This document shows, piece by piece, positions 36,611-45,017 of a stretch of 64,000 nt of DNA. The notes under the pieces were generated by a model. It was not told the DNA's origin and searched no databases. It was given only the letters and a program-made list of their open reading frames with translations. Positions within the stretch are counted from its first letter, which is position 1. The number at the start of each line of letters is the position of its first letter. Where the stretch lies: positions 2,484,001 to 2,548,000 of the forward strand of contig NZ_CP009928.1 in assembly GCF_001021975.1 (NCBI RefSeq), in the 5' to 3' direction. The DNA comes from Chryseobacterium gallinarum. Its GTDB lineage: Bacteria > Bacteroidota > Bacteroidia > Flavobacteriales > Weeksellaceae. The position numbers were made by a program, and so were the translations under genes.

Positions 36611-37084
36611 ATGAAAAAATCTCTTTTTATTATTTTAATTATCTTTTTTTCATGTGTTGATTCCAATACAGAATTCCTTCCGAAAAATATTTCTGAAGCT
36701 GTGAAAGAAAAATTATTGATAGCGGAGTATAAGCCTAATACAAGCAATATAAAAATCAACGAAAATGAATATATAATTGAAGAGGCGTTCACAACGTTTA
36801 AATATATTTCTAAGAACAACAAAAATATAAACAAAAATTTTTTTGCTTTTGTTTTGAAAATTAAAGATATCAAAAGTAATAATGTAGGACTGAGTCTTAA
36901 TGATCAGATGGATTATGATAAATATATAAACTTTTATTGTGATAACTGCGGAGGAATTGATTCAGATAATATTGTTGTGATTTATAATAATCTTAAGACT
37001 CTAAAGACATTAGACACTATTAAAATTGGTTTTAAAGATAAATTGAATAAAGAAAAACTGATAATTTTTAAAAAAAACAAATAA
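36611..37084 (+). CDS. Small lipoprotein, candidate immunity protein
   Basis: A 157-residue probable lipoprotein (lipobox FFSC, Cys15) starting four bases after the RHS stop codon. The mature part is Lys/Asn/Ile-rich with a YCDNCGG motif near the C-terminus, and I recognise no family. Base composition is strikingly AT-rich, like the last ~500 bases of the RHS gene, which fits a toxin tail and immunity cassette acquired together. Placement and size fit an immunity role; the evidence is positional. Confidence 0.6.
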   Translation: MKKSLFIILIIFFSCVDSNTEFLPKNISEAVKEKLLIAEYKPNTSNIKINENEYIIEEAFTTFKYISKNNKNINKNFFAFVLKIKDIKSNNVGLSLNDQMDYDKYINFYCDNCGGIDSDNIVVIYNNLKTLKTLDTIKIGFKDKLNKEKLIIFKKNK

Positions 37085-37093
37085 AAATTCCCT

Positions 37094-37126
37094 AAGCTGG
37101 TGCGAGCATTTTGCCCGTGCCAGCTT
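37094..37126 (+). terminator. Hairpin after the candidate immunity gene
   Basis: AAGCTGGTGCG (37094-37104) pairs with CGTGCCAGCTT (37116-37126), 11 bp including two G-T pairs. The T-run downstream is delayed (TGAAAGTTTTT), so it is a weaker terminator candidate. Confidence 0.45.
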
Positions 37127-37316
37127 TGAAAGTTTTTAATCTATATTAAGCTTTTTATTACTTAACAGAACAAAAAGAAAATGTGGATAAAAGATTAGCT
37201 GATTAGGGTCTTTTTCTTCAAGAAGTTCTTGAAAGTGTCTAAAAAAGAAAATATGCCATCTGAGAAATGGAAATTCAAAAATGCTTCTTATATAGAGGTA
37301 AAAATTAATAAAATTA

Positions 37317-37348
37317 GAGGCTATCCAAATTTTGGATAGCCTCATTTT
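37317..37348 (+). terminator. Strong terminator at the end of the RHS island
   Basis: A 13-bp perfect stem, GAGGCTATCCAAA (37317-37329) with TTTGGATAGCCTC (37331-37343), then ATTTTAATT. The 403-base gap 37085-37487 otherwise holds only the hairpin at 37094 and the murI promoter; a short open stretch before this stem cannot be assigned. Confidence 0.6.
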
Positions 37349-37482
37349 AATTGTGAATTTGCTTAATGTACAAGTATAGAATAATAAAAAAGATATCAAT
37401 CTGAAAACCCGGGTAAGCTACAAAGCAAGATACCCCAAAAAAACTTCAATCTCTAATCTTAGATCAGTATTCAATTATTCAT

Positions 37483-37490
37483 TACTTTTG
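37483..37490 (+). promoter_or_regulatory. -7 promoter box of murI
   Basis: TACTTTTG (TAnnTTTG). The TTG inside it (37488) begins the longest frame and cannot be the start, which leaves the TTG at 37509, 18 bases downstream. Confidence 0.6.
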
Positions 37491-37508
37491 TATAAAATTT
37501 CAGTTCAC

Positions 37509-38339
37509 TTGAAAACGAAAAAACAAGATTATTCACATCTTTCATCCAGCCAGCCTATCGGAATTTTCGACAGCGGAGTAGGAGGACTTACTGTTGCCAA
37601 AGAAATTAAAAGACTGCTTCCCAATGAAGACCTGATCTATTTTGGAGACACGAAACATCTGCCTTATGGAGAAAAGTCCAAAGAGGCGATTATAGAATAT
37701 TCTACAAAAATCACCAATTTTCTTCTGGAACAAAACTGTAAAGCTATTGTGATAGCGTGTAATACTGCTACTGCAAACGCTTTAAATGAGGTAATGCAAT
37801 CAGTTGCGGGTAAAGTACCGGTCATTGATGTTATCAATCCGGTGGCAGAAAAAGTTTCCTATGAAATCCATAATAATGTAGGGGTTATTGCGACCAAAGC
37901 AACTGTAAATTCAGGATTATATAAAAAAAGTATACGGAAACATAACAAATGGATTAAGGTGGATGAGCTGGCAACCCCTCTATTGGTTCCTGCGATTGAA
38001 GAAGGTTTCAAAAACCATCCTATCACACATGCTATTATTTACAATTATCTGAGCAATAATAAGCTGAAAAATATTGAAACGCTGATTTTAGGATGTACGC
38101 ACTATCCACTATTAATTGATGAAATCAAACAATATTACGGAAACAGGGTTCGTGTTATTGATTCACCTAATATTGTAGCCAATCATCTGAAAATTATTCT
38201 GGATAAGTACAATCTTTTGAATGATAATAATCCTAAACCGGATTACCACTTTTACCTTTCGGATATCACTAAAAATTTTGAGAAAATATCGAAGAAATTC
38301 TTTGGCAAAAGTATTGATTTAGAATTAAAAGTATTGTAA
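37509..38339 (+). CDS. murI: Glutamate racemase
   Basis: A 276-residue cofactor-independent racemase making D-glutamate for peptidoglycan. Seen are PIGIFDSGVGGLTVAKE with the conserved Asp21, the catalytic Cys84 in ACNTATANAL and Cys196 in LGCTHYPLL, and FGDTKHLPYGEKS. The proposed start is a TTG (MKTKKQDYSHL), unusual but forced by the promoter position and lack of an ATG before the conserved strand. Monocistronic, ending in a two-way terminator. Confidence 0.93.
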   Translation: MKTKKQDYSHLSSSQPIGIFDSGVGGLTVAKEIKRLLPNEDLIYFGDTKHLPYGEKSKEAIIEYSTKITNFLLEQNCKAIVIACNTATANALNEVMQSVAGKVPVIDVINPVAEKVSYEIHNNVGVIATKATVNSGLYKKSIRKHNKWIKVDELATPLLVPAIEEGFKNHPITHAIIYNYLSNNKLKNIETLILGCTHYPLLIDEIKQYYGNRVRVIDSPNIVANHLKIILDKYNLLNDNNPKPDYHFYLSDITKNFEKISKKFFGKSIDLELKVL

Positions 38340-38341
38340 AC

Positions 38342-38389
38342 AAAAGAGGCTATCTTGTATTATCAAAAATGTAAAAGACAGCCTCTTTT
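38342..38389. terminator. Bidirectional terminator between murI and the 38409 gene
   Basis: AAAAGAGGCT (38342-38351) with AGCCTCTTTT (38380-38389), A-run on one side and T-run on the other, serving convergent genes. Confidence 0.8.
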
Positions 38390-38408
38390 TGTTAAAAACT
38401 TATTAAGG

Positions 38409-39101
38409 TCAATCTACAGAAGTGTCTACTTCCTGCGTCTCTTTGATAATCTTGTCTATATCATCACATACTCCGTTATGGTTGGCATCACCTCCATGAT
38501 CTTGGCAAAAATCAGGATTTCCATATAGAGAGATACAATTTTGTATATATTGTTGATTAGAATTTTTTATGTATTCATCAGTTACATTTGGCGTATTTGG
38601 AGAAAATTCAATAATATTTGTAACTGAAACCACTGCATCAGCAACAGGATATGGCTTGGATACATTAGCATATACTCTATAAAACTGTATTGAATTTGTT
38701 TGCTGGCCGGCAGGTATAATTACATATTGATTGTCTATGGTAGTTGTATTTTTTTTAATTGTAATCCATACCATTCTGTCATAAGCACTGGTGTTAGTTG
38801 CATTTGCTACATAAATGTAGGATTTACCACATTCTAAAGTTCTTTCTTCGACCAAATAAGCAGATATAGCTTTCGTTTCCAAGGGAGGCAAGTCTTCAAT
38901 CGGAACATCTTTTGATACTATATTTGAGATAAAAGGGTTTTTGGTTTTGCTTAAATCTAATATTGAAGTAAGATTAAATCTTGCTTGATTGTTGTAGCTA
39001 TCATTTCTCTCAGACATAGGCTCCTCTTTATTAATACTTTGATCAACTTCACATGAATGAAGGAAAATTAATGAAATCATTAAATAAAAAAAAGTTTTCA
39101 T
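38409..39101 (-). CDS. Lipoprotein of unknown function with calcium-loop-like C-terminus
   Basis: A 230-residue probable lipoprotein (lipobox LHSC, Cys17). The middle part, residues ~80-165, reads as a beta-sandwich (YLVEERTLECGKSYIYVANAT...MVWITIKK...NQYVIIPAGQQTNSIQFYRV). Near the C-terminus GGDANHNGVCDDIDKI is a D-x-N-x-N-G-x-x-D-D loop resembling EF-hand or dockerin-type calcium sites. I do not recognise the family. No T9SS sorting domain. Single gene with AT-rich flanks. Confidence 0.65.
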   Translation of the reverse strand: MKTFFYLMISLIFLHSCEVDQSINKEEPMSERNDSYNNQARFNLTSILDLSKTKNPFISNIVSKDVPIEDLPPLETKAISAYLVEERTLECGKSYIYVANATNTSAYDRMVWITIKKNTTTIDNQYVIIPAGQQTNSIQFYRVYANVSKPYPVADAVVSVTNIIEFSPNTPNVTDEYIKNSNQQYIQNCISLYGNPDFCQDHGGDANHNGVCDDIDKIIKETQEVDTSVD

Positions 39102-39498
39102 AATTAATATTTTTTGTTTCCTAAAATACTAATTTATTTATAATTTTTTAGAATGTTATCAATATATTGATAAAAAAGTGAGTAATTCTATAAATAGCTT
39201 ATCGCTGGCAAGTCTTTTTAAAAAACTAAGTTTCTGTAATTATCTTTTCAGTTTAAGCTTTACTTTAGTTAAATTTAAGCTGATTTGTTAGCCGTTTCTC
39301 TTTTTTGATTGATTGCTTGCCATAAAGAAAAGTTTCATATTGATGGTTTGGAAATGAGGCTGGTTCAATACCCTTTATTGAAGTATAGTTTATTTTATTT
39401 CCGTAAAGCAGTAGTAAATTCCCAGAGATAGATAGTCCTGATATCCCGGCCAAGACTTTACGACAGTTGAATAAGGAGTATAAGCTCAATTCAAAATA
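39102..39498. other. AT-rich intergenic gap without a convincing gene
   Basis: About 400 bases lie between the 38409 lipoprotein and rsmD. A 74-codon minus-strand frame (39265-39489) exists but has no promoter box, no recognisable domain and lies beyond the rsmD terminator; it may be a decayed gene. Nothing else stands out. Confidence 0.4.
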
Positions 39499-39520
39499 AT
39501 CAGGAATTAAAGTTCCTGAT
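39499..39520 (-). terminator. Hairpin overlapping the rsmD stop codon
   Basis: ATCAGGAA (39499-39506) with TTCCTGAT (39513-39520); on the minus strand the stem is followed by TATTTTGAATT. The stem includes the last codons of rsmD. Confidence 0.5.
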
Positions 39521-40079
39521 GATCTTCTTTATTCGGTTCAAAAAAACTGAAACTTACATTTCCGTATTTTCTGGTATCAATCAGATTAGGGTGTTCCAGC
39601 TTCATACGGCTTTGATGCTCTACGATAAGAACCCCGTTTTCTTTGAGGAATTTATTGTTTAAAACAAGAGAAATCAGCTCATAATATTTTTTTTCCTCCA
39701 TTTCAAAAGGGGCATCGGAAAAAACGATTTCAAAAGATTTCTTATTTCTGAATTTTTTAAGCCAGTCGAACACATCACCTCTCTGCACATTGATCTGAAG
39801 GGCCATATCAAGTTCTGATGCTGTAGCATTTATAAATCCTGTATGCTTTGGATTCATTTCCACAGAAGTCACATCCTGGCATCCTCTGGAAGCAAATTCT
39901 AACGAAATAGAACCTATTCCCGCAAATAAATCGAGAACGGAAACAAACTGCATGTCGTATTTGTTTTCAAGGATGCTGAATAAAGCTTCTTTAGCAAAAT
40001 CCGTTGTGGGCCTTACCTCAAAATTTTTAGGAGCGGCAATTTTTTTGGCTTTCCACTTGCCTGATATTATTCTGAACAT
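39507..40079 (-). CDS. rsmD: RsmD family 16S rRNA methyltransferase
   Basis: A 190-residue SAM-dependent enzyme of the RsmD family, which makes m2G966 in 16S rRNA. The N-terminal MFRIISGKWKAKKI and RPTTDFAKEALFSIL, the SAM loop VLDLFAGIGSISLEFASRG and the catalytic motif region SDAPFE (the family usually has D-P-P-Y/F; here Ala replaces the first Pro, as in other Bacteroidota) support this. Length is typical (~185). Confidence 0.92.
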   Translation of the reverse strand: MFRIISGKWKAKKIAAPKNFEVRPTTDFAKEALFSILENKYDMQFVSVLDLFAGIGSISLEFASRGCQDVTSVEMNPKHTGFINATASELDMALQINVQRGDVFDWLKKFRNKKSFEIVFSDAPFEMEEKKYYELISLVLNNKFLKENGVLIVEHQSRMKLEHPNLIDTRKYGNVSFSFFEPNKEDHQEL

Positions 40080-40146
40080 GTTGTATTAAGATGTATATAG
40101 ATTATAGCTTACCTGAGAAATAATCCCTGGTACATCAGTCTGTAAT

Positions 40147-40863
40147 CTAGTTAAGTATAAAATTTTTGTTGGGAATGTTATCAAAAACAATTTTCAGGTT
40201 TTTGACAAATTTCTGAAGCTCGGAAATAAAAGTTTCATTCTCTGTAGTTTCGCCATATGCGTAAAAACTCGTATCATTGATTCCAAAACCTATTTTACTC
40301 AATGTAAACATAATAAAATAAAGGAAATCAACCTCAGAGTTAACATCCAGGTTGTTATACAGGATCACCTTCTTATGATCAATAGCGAAAAACTCGCACT
40401 GATTATGATAAAGATTGATATGAATCTCCTTATTATTCTTGTTGTTGATAGAGTTTAAAAACTTTTCTCCGGAAAAATTAAAATGTACCGGTATCGCCAG
40501 CTCTTTTATTTTTTTATAATAGTTTTTCGGAAAAGTGTAATAAAACTGGATATTGAACTTCTTATTAATAGAAAGCATCAGTTCTTCTTTTTCCTTATCT
40601 GCAGGGGCATTAAAAGCAATCAGGTCAAATCCTGTTTCGTGTTCAGAAAAACCTTCAGGCATTAAAGTAAAATGATTGAGTGCAGAAACTACCTGGATTT
40701 CGTCAAAGCGTTGCCTGATAAGAATTTCATCAAGCTTTTCCTCAATAAGGTTGAGTGGGGTTTCTTCAGTAACGAAGTACGACTTTTCTTCCACAATGCT
40801 TTTGTTTTTCGCAATCTGGAAGATCAATCCGTCTTTGGTAAAAAGTAAATTAAGTACGTTCAT
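40147..40863 (-). CDS. DUF3822 family protein
   Basis: A 238-residue cytoplasmic protein of DUF3822, found in Bacteroidota just upstream of rsmD, as here. It opens with a strand-rich N-terminal half (LNLLFTKDGLIFQIAKN, VVSALNHFTLMPEGF) and resembles an actin-like or type IV pilus PilM-type fold in places, which is speculative. Cotranscription with rsmD is likely (67-base gap). Function unknown. Confidence 0.82.
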   Translation of the reverse strand: MNVLNLLFTKDGLIFQIAKNKSIVEEKSYFVTEETPLNLIEEKLDEILIRQRFDEIQVVSALNHFTLMPEGFSEHETGFDLIAFNAPADKEKEELMLSINKKFNIQFYYTFPKNYYKKIKELAIPVHFNFSGEKFLNSINNKNNKEIHINLYHNQCEFFAIDHKKVILYNNLDVNSEVDFLYFIMFTLSKIGFGINDTSFYAYGETTENETFISELQKFVKNLKIVFDNIPNKNFILN

Positions 40864-40876
40864 ATTTCAATTCCTG

Positions 40877-40884
40877 CAAATTTA
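40877..40884 (-). promoter_or_regulatory. -7 promoter box of the DUF3822 gene
   Basis: The minus strand reads TAAATTTG 13 bases before the ATG; it overlaps the stop codon of the Smr gene, giving DUF3822-rsmD their own promoter. Confidence 0.5.
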
Positions 40885-41376
40885 GTGAAATTCTACCATT
40901 ACCGCACCTGATTGATGGTGAAGTATTTCCTTGTTATAAAAATCAATATTGACCTGGCTTTCCAAAACATCTCTTACCATTCTTTGTAAGACCCCGTCAC
41001 CAATGCCGTGTACAATTTCCAGCCTCTTTAAATTATTTTTTCTGCAAAACTCCAGAACTTCCAACAATTTTTCCTTTTGAATAAACAATCTTTCAAAACT
41101 GTCATAGTCATCGGGATTCTTCACCAAATTATGAAAATGCAGGTCCAGAACCAAATGATTTTTCTGATGTTTTTTAGAAATTATTTTTTTAGGCTCCGCT
41201 TTTCTCACAATTTTTATGTTTTCATATAAATCTGCATTTTTGGGAACCAGCTTTTCCTTGGGATATTGGTGGGTAAAACCGTATTCATCTTTAAAAACCA
41301 CAATATTTCCTTTCACGGAAGTAATTACACCGCTTAAATCCTCATCTACTACAGAAACTGTATCCCCGATTTTCAT
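40882..41376 (-). CDS. Smr domain protein
   Basis: A 164-residue protein with an N-terminal SH3/KOW-like barrel (GDTVSVVDEDLSGVITSVKG) and a C-terminal Smr domain (~75-164), seen from LDLHFHNLV, the L-x-x-x-L-x-F-C-R-K-N helix and LEIVHGIGDGVLQRMVR. Smr domains bind or nick branched DNA or cleave RNA, but here MutS2 parts are missing. It resembles a shortened form of the DUF2027 proteins of Bacteroidota. An inverted repeat lies just upstream of its start. Confidence 0.85.
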   Translation of the reverse strand: MKIGDTVSVVDEDLSGVITSVKGNIVVFKDEYGFTHQYPKEKLVPKNADLYENIKIVRKAEPKKIISKKHQKNHLVLDLHFHNLVKNPDDYDSFERLFIQKEKLLEVLEFCRKNNLKRLEIVHGIGDGVLQRMVRDVLESQVNIDFYNKEILHHQSGAVMVEFH

Positions 41377-41388
41377 TTTCTTACTGAT

Positions 41389-41424
41389 TAACCTTAACAG
41401 GAATTCAACACCCTGCCAAGGTTA
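41389..41424 (-). promoter_or_regulatory. Imperfect hairpin upstream of the Smr gene
   Basis: TAACCTTAACAGG (41389-41401) pairs with CCTGCCAAGGTTA (41412-41424) at 11 of 13 positions. It fills most of the gap between the phosphodiesterase stop and the Smr start, without a T-run, so it could be a leader structure rather than a terminator. Confidence 0.35.
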
Positions 41425-41434
41425 GTTAATTTGT

Positions 41435-41932
41435 TTACACTCTTGAACCCAATTCAATCACTTCCAAATCTTTAACCTCTTCACCATCTACTACAAACCG
41501 CATCATTGTTCTTGTCTTATGCCAGCCTTGCTTTCCACAAGCTCCGGGGTTAAGATGCAGGAGATTATTCTTTTCATCAAACATGGCTTTTAAAATATGA
41601 GAATGTCCTGAAATAAATAACCTGGGAGCCTTTTCACTTATTTCTTTTCTGGCAATAGGAGTATATCTGCCGGGATATCCACCGATGTGGACCATCAGTA
41701 CTTCAAGCTTTTCACAAAAAAAACGGTTCACTTCCGGAAATACAGAACGGATTTTTGCATCGTCTATATTTCCAAAAACACCTTTCAGAGGCTTCACTTT
41801 TTCAAGTTCTTCAATTACGGCCATGCTTCCAAAATCTCCACAATGCCAGATTTCATCAGCCTGTGCTGCATACGCTAAGATCCGGTCATCAATATAGGAA
41901 TGGGAATCGGAAAGGAGGAGGATTTTTGTCAT
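41435..41932 (-). CDS. Metallophosphoesterase, YfcE/MJ0936 type
   Basis: A 165-residue calcineurin-like phosphodiesterase. Metal motifs: LLSDSHSYIDD (D-x-H), HCGDFGS, GNIDD and ISGHSHI, then HLNPGACG. The family hydrolyses phosphodiesters, with unclear physiological substrates. Its ATG overlaps the stop codon of the upstream gene by one base, indicating coupled translation. Confidence 0.92.
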   Translation of the reverse strand: MTKILLLSDSHSYIDDRILAYAAQADEIWHCGDFGSMAVIEELEKVKPLKGVFGNIDDAKIRSVFPEVNRFFCEKLEVLMVHIGGYPGRYTPIARKEISEKAPRLFISGHSHILKAMFDEKNNLLHLNPGACGKQGWHKTRTMMRFVVDGEEVKDLEVIELGSRV

Positions 41933-42381
41933 TATCTGTGTGTTCTTGCAGTGATATTTTCGTCGTATTTTTCTTTGAATATTGCAAGGCGGTCAGGATT
42001 CAGCTCACCATCCGGAGTAAGCACTCTTTCTTTAAGAAGCCATCTTACGACTTTCTCCATTCCTTTCCTGGAATTCATAAAGTTGGAAACTTTGCCCAGG
42101 TCTGTAGATTCTACTTTAACTTTTGCCGTCAGAAAATTAAGGATAAAAAAATCATCATTTACATAGCTGGGCGTTCCATTATCCATATACTTGTAAAGTA
42201 AAACTTCATCATCATTTTTCATAGAAAAAAAGGAATACTGGGCGAGGTTGATTTTTTCCGCTTTTAGTATTTGTTTCCCGTCTACTGTAACTTTATCATC
42301 TTTAATCGTTACCTCTTGGGAAAAATATACATTACAGCTTATCATTACTAAAAAGAAAGCTAATAATCTGTTTATTGCCAT
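41932..42381 (-). CDS. Secreted protein of unknown function
   Basis: A 149-residue protein with a Sec signal (LLAFFLVMISCNVYFSQ, cut after FSQ). The mature part reads EVTIKDDKVTVDGKQILKAE then alternating strands and helices. Cys16 in the signal sits too early to be a confident lipobox. No family recognised. It shares a promoter with, and is translationally coupled to, the phosphodiesterase gene. Confidence 0.65.
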   Translation of the reverse strand: MAINRLLAFFLVMISCNVYFSQEVTIKDDKVTVDGKQILKAEKINLAQYSFFSMKNDDEVLLYKYMDNGTPSYVNDDFFILNFLTAKVKVESTDLGKVSNFMNSRKGMEKVVRWLLKERVLTPDGELNPDRLAIFKEKYDENITARTHR

Positions 42382-42398
42382 TTCAATGTTTTAGACCA

Positions 42399-42406
42399 CA
42401 AATATA
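42399..42406 (-). promoter_or_regulatory. -7 promoter box of the 41932-42381 gene
   Basis: The minus strand reads TATATTTG 17 bases before the ATG at 42381. Confidence 0.5.
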
Positions 42407-42493
42407 AAGAAGCTTTAAGAATTTTAAGAGATAAGTATATTTTAAAAGTGTTAGAACTTTTAATATCGGTAATAGGCATCACCGAATATTTGC

Positions 42494-42501
42494 TAAATTT
42501 G
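42494..42501 (+). promoter_or_regulatory. -7 promoter box of the serine hydrolase gene
   Basis: TAAATTTG, 16 bases before the ATG at 42518. Confidence 0.5.
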
Positions 42502-42517
42502 GGAAAATTAAAAAATA

Positions 42518-44062
42518 ATGAAGAAGAAACTTTCTCTTTTCATTTTTCTTGTAACCGTAGGATTGGCAAATGCCCAGGTTGAGGAAAAAAAACTGGATGA
42601 ACTGATCCAGAATACTTTAAAAACATTTGACGTTCCGGGAATGTCTGTAGGGGTGGTAAAAGATGGTAAAGTGATTTATTCCAAAGGATTTGGAGTACGT
42701 TCTCTTACCACGAAGCAGCCTATGGATGAAAATACATTAGTGGGAATTGCTTCCAACTCCAAAGGATTTACCTGTGTGGCGCTTGCTATTCTGGCAGATG
42801 AAGGAAAATTAAATTGGGATGACAAAGTTTCAAAATATATTCCCGAGTTTCAGATGTATGATCCCTATGTTTCTCAGAATGTAACCATAAAAGACCTGAT
42901 TACTCACAGGGCAGGCCTGGGATTGGGCCAGGGAGATCTTATGTTTTTTCCGGAGGGGGGAAGTCTGACAGTCAATGATATTGTTCATAATGTAAGGTAT
43001 TTGAAGCCTGAAAATCCTTTCAGAACGAAATTAGACTACAATAATATCATGTTTATTGTTGCCGGTGAGGTGATTCACCGAATTTCCGGGTTAAGCTGGG
43101 CAGAATTTATAGAACAGCGGATCATGAAACCTGTAGGAATGACAGCCAGTTTCGGAAGCTATAGCCGTGCTAAAGCGATAACCAATAAAATTGATGCTCA
43201 CGCTCCTGTGGCTGGAAAAGCAGTGGCTGTTCCTCACGATTGGAATGAAACCGCCAATGCAGCAGGGGGTATTATGAGTAATATTAAAGATATGACAACC
43301 TGGGCTGAATGCCTGATGAATAATTTTACCACTAAAGACGGTAAAAAACTGGTTTCTGATAAAAATGCCCAACAGTTGTGGAGCCTTCAGATTCCTGACA
43401 GGGTAGCTGCAAAAAACCCATATGATACCAGCTTTTACGGATATGGATTAGGCTGGTTTTTAAGTGATGTGAAGGGGCATAAACAAGTGCAACATACCGG
43501 AGGTTTGATTGGAACGGTAACGCAGTTTACACTGATACCGGATTTGAAATTGGGGATTGTAGTGCTGACAAACCAGCAGTCGGGGGCTGCGTTTAATACT
43601 ATTACCAATACGGTAAAAGATTCTTATCTTGGTGTGGCAGACAGAAATTGGTTAAAAACCTATAGTGAGAGAATGGCTAAAATGAATGCTGATTATGATA
43701 AGCAAAAGAAAGATGCGTTTGCTAAATCGGACGCCTTTAAAAAGGAAAAAGCACTTCATCCAAAATCCGAACAGTTTGTAGGAATTTATAATGATGCCTG
43801 GTTTGGTGATGTGGAAATTGTACAGCAGGGAAGTACCTACAGAATTTCATGCAAAAACTCACCAAGATTAAAAGGCGAACTGCTTCCATATTCCAATAAT
43901 TCCTTCATTATCAAATGGGATGACAGAAGCTATGATGCCGATGCTTATCTTATTTTTGAGTATGACGAAAATGGAAAAGCACAGTCTGCAAAGCTAAAAG
44001 CTATTTCTGAAGTTACTGATTTCAGTTTTGATTTTGATGATCTGGATCTGAAAAGGAAGTAA
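42518..44062 (+). CDS. Secreted serine hydrolase, class C beta-lactamase fold
   Basis: A 514-residue exported enzyme of the beta-lactamase/DD-peptidase family S12. Signal peptide 1-20 (GLANAQ). Catalytic Ser79 and Lys82 form S-x-x-K in ASNSKGF; Y174-x-N176 is the second motif; HTGGLIGT serves as the third (K/H-T-G). A C-terminal beta-sandwich (residues ~390-514, DUF3471-like) follows, as in Pab87-type D-amino-acid peptidases. This architecture is usually a peptidase or esterase rather than a resistance beta-lactamase. Own promoter and terminator. Confidence 0.9.
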   Translation: MKKKLSLFIFLVTVGLANAQVEEKKLDELIQNTLKTFDVPGMSVGVVKDGKVIYSKGFGVRSLTTKQPMDENTLVGIASNSKGFTCVALAILADEGKLNWDDKVSKYIPEFQMYDPYVSQNVTIKDLITHRAGLGLGQGDLMFFPEGGSLTVNDIVHNVRYLKPENPFRTKLDYNNIMFIVAGEVIHRISGLSWAEFIEQRIMKPVGMTASFGSYSRAKAITNKIDAHAPVAGKAVAVPHDWNETANAAGGIMSNIKDMTTWAECLMNNFTTKDGKKLVSDKNAQQLWSLQIPDRVAAKNPYDTSFYGYGLGWFLSDVKGHKQVQHTGGLIGTVTQFTLIPDLKLGIVVLTNQQSGAAFNTITNTVKDSYLGVADRNWLKTYSERMAKMNADYDKQKKDAFAKSDAFKKEKALHPKSEQFVGIYNDAWFGDVEIVQQGSTYRISCKNSPRLKGELLPYSNNSFIIKWDDRSYDADAYLIFEYDENGKAQSAKLKAISEVTDFSFDFDDLDLKRK

Positions 44063-44090
44063 AAGTAAAATCACAAAAAAATAGTACGAC

Positions 44091-44118
44091 GGGACGGGTT
44101 TTGGCTTGTCCCATTTTT
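44091..44118 (+). terminator. Terminator after the serine hydrolase
   Basis: GGGACGGG (44091-44098) with CTTGTCCC (44105-44112), including two G-T pairs, then a T5 run. Confidence 0.7.
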
Positions 44119-44169
44119 ATTCCCGCTAACTATTGTTAATTCGATTTGTACTTCTAAAAATAATTTTAT

Positions 44170-44937
44170 TTATTCATCATAATAAAAAGTAATATTCCTT
44201 TTCTCACAAATGGCTTTTACTTCTTTATAGTTTTTGAGCTTTAAGCCTTTTGCATGAATTGTTTCTAACTTTGGTGCATTTAAAATTTCAATGGGAATGA
44301 TTTTTATTCCTGTACCTGAAATATTAAGCCACTCCAAACTAGACATATCTTTTAAACAAGTAGGTAAATCAGAAATATGAGTGTTTTCTAAAGTGAAAAA
44401 TTTTATTTTTTGTAATTTGCAAATGCTAATAGGTAAGTTATTTATAAAAGTACCATCTAAATTGATACTTTCTAAATTAGTAAGCTGACTTATTTTATTG
44501 TTAATCAATACAATAGGGTTGTTTCTTAAATCAAGATATGTTAAGCTTTTAAGATTATAAAAAGAACTAGGGAGTACAGTTACATTATTGTTTGGAATAT
44601 CAAATTGCAATAGGCGTGTTAATTTTCCTATGCTTTTAGGAATAGATGTGATTTTTTTCTCTTCATTCACTATTTGAAATATTCTCATTTTTTCAAAATT
44701 TCCAATCCAATTGGGAATTGTTGAAGATTCATTCATCAGAATTAAATCGAGATTTTTAAGTCTAAGATAAGTAAGTGAGTCCCTTTTATTCCATAAAGAA
44801 TCCATTACCATCCTGGTACTATTTTCTACAGGAAAATCTCTCAATACTTTTTCTTTTTCATCATAAGGAGGATTATTATACTGCTGGCAAGAATATAATA
44901 ATGGAATAAAAAGTAAGATATTTAATATACTTCTCAT
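44170..44937 (-). CDS. Leucine-rich-repeat lipoprotein, copy 2
   Basis: A 255-residue probable lipoprotein (lipobox LYSC, Cys17) made of about six LRR units of the form L-x-x-L-x-x-x-x-x-x-x-x-L-P (for example TYLDLRNNPIVLINNKISQLTNLESINLDG). It is a paralogue of the next gene upstream: same length, same SCQQYN start, same WxKRDSLTYLR segment and nearly identical last 25 residues. LRR solenoids bind proteins, so a role in holding a partner, such as neutralising an effector, is plausible. Last of a three-gene minus-strand set. Confidence 0.75.
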   Translation of the reverse strand: MRSILNILLFIPLLYSCQQYNNPPYDEKEKVLRDFPVENSTRMVMDSLWNKRDSLTYLRLKNLDLILMNESSTIPNWIGNFEKMRIFQIVNEEKKITSIPKSIGKLTRLLQFDIPNNNVTVLPSSFYNLKSLTYLDLRNNPIVLINNKISQLTNLESINLDGTFINNLPISICKLQKIKFFTLENTHISDLPTCLKDMSSLEWLNISGTGIKIIPIEILNAPKLETIHAKGLKLKNYKEVKAICEKRNITFYYDE

Positions 44938-45017
44938 ATTTTTAAATCTTTTACAAAAAGAGCATGAATAAAAATGGTAACCCTCCTCCTTATTATAATT
45001 ATAGTTTTGCCTTTGTA

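Noticed and set aside
37200..37345. Plus-strand open stretch ending in the strong terminator, which could be a toxin or immunity remnant
   Set aside because: No recognisable similarity and it runs into the hairpin; a decayed cassette is possible but not supportable.
39265..39489. 74-codon minus-strand frame downstream of rsmD
   Set aside because: No recognisable domain, no -7 box, beyond the rsmD terminator; kept only as a note on the gap.
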